A DNA stretch of 6,525 bases from an archaeon. GTDB lineage: Archaea > B1Sed10-29 > WALL01. The notes under the pieces were generated by a model. That model made no database searches, was not told the DNA's origin, and worked only from the letters and a program-made list of their open reading frames with translations. Numbering within the stretch: the first letter of the stretch is position 1; the number at the start of each line of letters is the position of its first letter. Both the position numbers and the translations under genes were made by a program. Below are positions 5,668 to 6,525 of this stretch, piece by piece. The stretch spans positions 1-6,525 of the forward strand of contig JAUVIW010000054.1 of assembly GCA_030592525.1 (NCBI GenBank), given 5' to 3'.

Positions 5668-6380
5668 GGCGTGGCCAGGCGGTCATCATTGACGCTCTGT
5701 TTTTCATGCTTATCTGCGGCGCTGCCGCCGGCATATTGTTCTGGGCGAGCTCGGCTTACGGCGAGAAGAGCTACAACGCCTACCGCTACATGTACATCAA
5801 TGACTACGAGACCTCGTGCCTGTCAGCCTTGAGCAAGATTAGCTATGACCTTGCTCCCGGGGTCCGCGCTTATTGGCTTGATGAGTTGGGCAGGTACATA
5901 GCGGGCAACGAGTTTGATGAGACGCATGAGCGCTATGGGTTTCTTGTGGACGAGTGGACAAAATTCTGCGCGCAGGCACCGATACCCATATCCCTGGATG
6001 TTTATAGTGAGGAGCAGACTCCTCGCGGTAACATGAGCGCGCACTTGTTCTTTGCGTGCCCCCTGGACCCGGAGGGCACGAACCCGAAGGTCTATTGGGG
6101 TGAAAGCATCTATTCCATTCGGGTGGTTAAGGATGGTGTCGGTGAGCATGGGACCGTGCTTGACCCGGTGTATGACTTCATTTACAACGATGACATTGTC
6201 TGTGATGACGGTGACTGTGATACCCCGCAAACAAACGCCGCATTTGTGTATGGTTGCAGTGATGGGTATTCCTGCCTGTCGAACAAGCCGCGTCTCGAGC
6301 CCTCGTACTTCGCGAGCAATGTCCAGCGCAAGCTGTGCGCCGACCTGGTGTGTGTGATGCAGACAAAGGTTTATTACTGA
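5658..6380 (+). CDS. Cysteine-rich pilin-like surface protein, last gene of the minor-pilin operon
   Basis: This 240-residue protein begins MDVRRG-QAVIIDALFFMLICGAAA, with a hydrophobic helix to about residue 31. R-R-G-Q followed by A-V-I-I-D-A-L-F-F-M is a strong prepilin-type signal with an acidic Asp early in the helix. The stalk is Tyr-rich (Y-N-A-Y-R-Y-M-Y-I-N-D-Y). The outer domain has cysteines at 54, 104, 134, 182, 187, 200, 206, 227 and 232 (plus Cys20 in the helix), a sequon N-M-S at 125-127, and a dense acidic cluster N-D-D-I-V-C-D-D-G-D-C-D (177-188) that might bind a metal such as calcium (inference). The gene overlaps the previous one by 10 bases, and its ribosome binding site fixes the ATG. 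It is the longest and most cysteine-rich of the four linked minor-pilin-like genes, and a tip or adhesin role is conceivable. No family is recognised. Confidence 0.82.
   Translation: MDVRRGQAVIIDALFFMLICGAAAGILFWASSAYGEKSYNAYRYMYINDYETSCLSALSKISYDLAPGVRAYWLDELGRYIAGNEFDETHERYGFLVDEWTKFCAQAPIPISLDVYSEEQTPRGNMSAHLFFACPLDPEGTNPKVYWGESIYSIRVVKDGVGEHGTVLDPVYDFIYNDDIVCDDGDCDTPQTNAAFVYGCSDGYSCLSNKPRLEPSYFASNVQRKLCADLVCVMQTKVYY
6370..6375 (+). promoter_or_regulatory. TATA-like box (TTTATT) before the 6400 ORF
   Basis: TTTATT lies in the last codons of the preceding gene and begins exactly 30 bases before the ATG at 6400, the same hexamer and distance as before the ATG at 3857. It also encodes part of the K-V-Y-Y end of the upstream protein, so it could be coincidental. 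Confidence 0.35.
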
Positions 6381-6399
6381 CTCCCGCGTTGTGTGGTGC

Positions 6400-6525
6400 A
6401 TGGAACCGTGCTTCATTGGCTTGGTCTGCTGGTACAACCTTATTTTCGATACAGTGGTGGCTTTCGGCCGCACCAACGCCATGTTCGTGCTCGCGGCGAC
6501 CACTCTTTTTCCGGCGTACGTTCTC
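6400..6525 (+). CDS. Unidentified membrane-like protein, N-terminal part (runs off window)
   Basis: From the ATG at 6400 the frame is open for 42 codons to the window end: M-E-P-C-F-I-G-L-V-C-W-Y-N-L-I-F-D-T-V-V, then A-F-G-R-T-N, then a second hydrophobic stretch (A-M-F-V-L-A-A-T-T-L-F-P-A-Y-V-L). This looks like the start of a multi-helix membrane protein, and its third codon positions are mostly G/C like the neighbours. There is no usable ribosome binding site, since GGTG at 6395-6398 is only 1 base away. A TTTATT box 30 bases upstream would fit a leaderless message. An in-frame GTG at 6391 is an alternative start. Another frame is also open across this stretch but gives a polar, unconvincing product. 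The function is unknown; after a pilin operon it might be another assembly component or an unrelated gene. Confidence 0.5.
   Translation, partial: MEPCFIGLVCWYNLIFDTVVAFGRTNAMFVLAATTLFPAYVL

Noticed and set aside
5823..6503. Antisense ORF of 226 residues
   Set aside because: It lies opposite a well supported pilin-like gene. Long antisense frames are expected where third positions are G/C-rich, and the product has no coherent domain or ribosome binding site.

Overview
The window reads as part of an archaeal chromosome, from a moderately GC-rich genome with mostly G/C third codon positions. The evidence is archaeal-style surface-appendage genes (class III prepilin-like signals of the type [K/R]-G-Q followed by a hydrophobic helix), GGTG-type ribosome binding sites, and TATA-like boxes placed for leadered or leaderless archaeal transcripts. 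Gene style and small dense layout would fit a DPANN-type archaeon such as a Diapherotrites or Micrarchaeota relative. That placement is a guess from general resemblance and was not tested.

Layout, all on the + strand and almost without gaps: (1) 1-387, the C-terminal end of a type II/IV secretion ATPase (GspE/TadA/FlaI class); (2) 388-2652, a large TadC/FlaJ-like membrane platform protein with two T2SSF domains and an unusual Lys/Arg/Pro/Ala tail; (3) 2657-3151, a cysteine-rich pilin-like protein. A short gap carries a TATA-like box. After it come (4) 3205-3672, a second pilin-like protein that looks like a diverged paralogue of the first, and (5) 3679-3822, a 47-residue single-helix protein. 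A second short gap carries another TATA-like box. After it come (6) 3857-4405, (7) 4412-5080, (8) 5077-5667 and (9) 5658-6380, four proteins that each have one N-terminal hydrophobic helix and a cysteine-containing outer domain, tightly packed or overlapping. (10) From 6400 an unidentified membrane-like ORF runs off the window.

Taken together this is a type IV pilus or Tad-like assembly locus. A cytoplasmic ATPase drives the platform protein, which would extract and polymerise the helix-anchored subunits. The pair at 2657 and 3205 could be major or alternative pilins, and the four genes at 3857-6380 could be minor pilins forming an initiating or tip complex. A prepilin peptidase is expected for such a system but is not in the window.

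The most interesting points are a repeat-built basic tail on the platform protein, a 47-residue mini-pilin candidate, a series of disulfide-prone pilin-like proteins without obvious named families, and two TTTATT boxes lying exactly 30 bases upstream of start codons that lack usable ribosome binding sites. These last suggest leaderless transcripts. No RNA gene, CRISPR array, insertion sequence or mobile element was seen, and no stretch over 300 bases lacks a gene.
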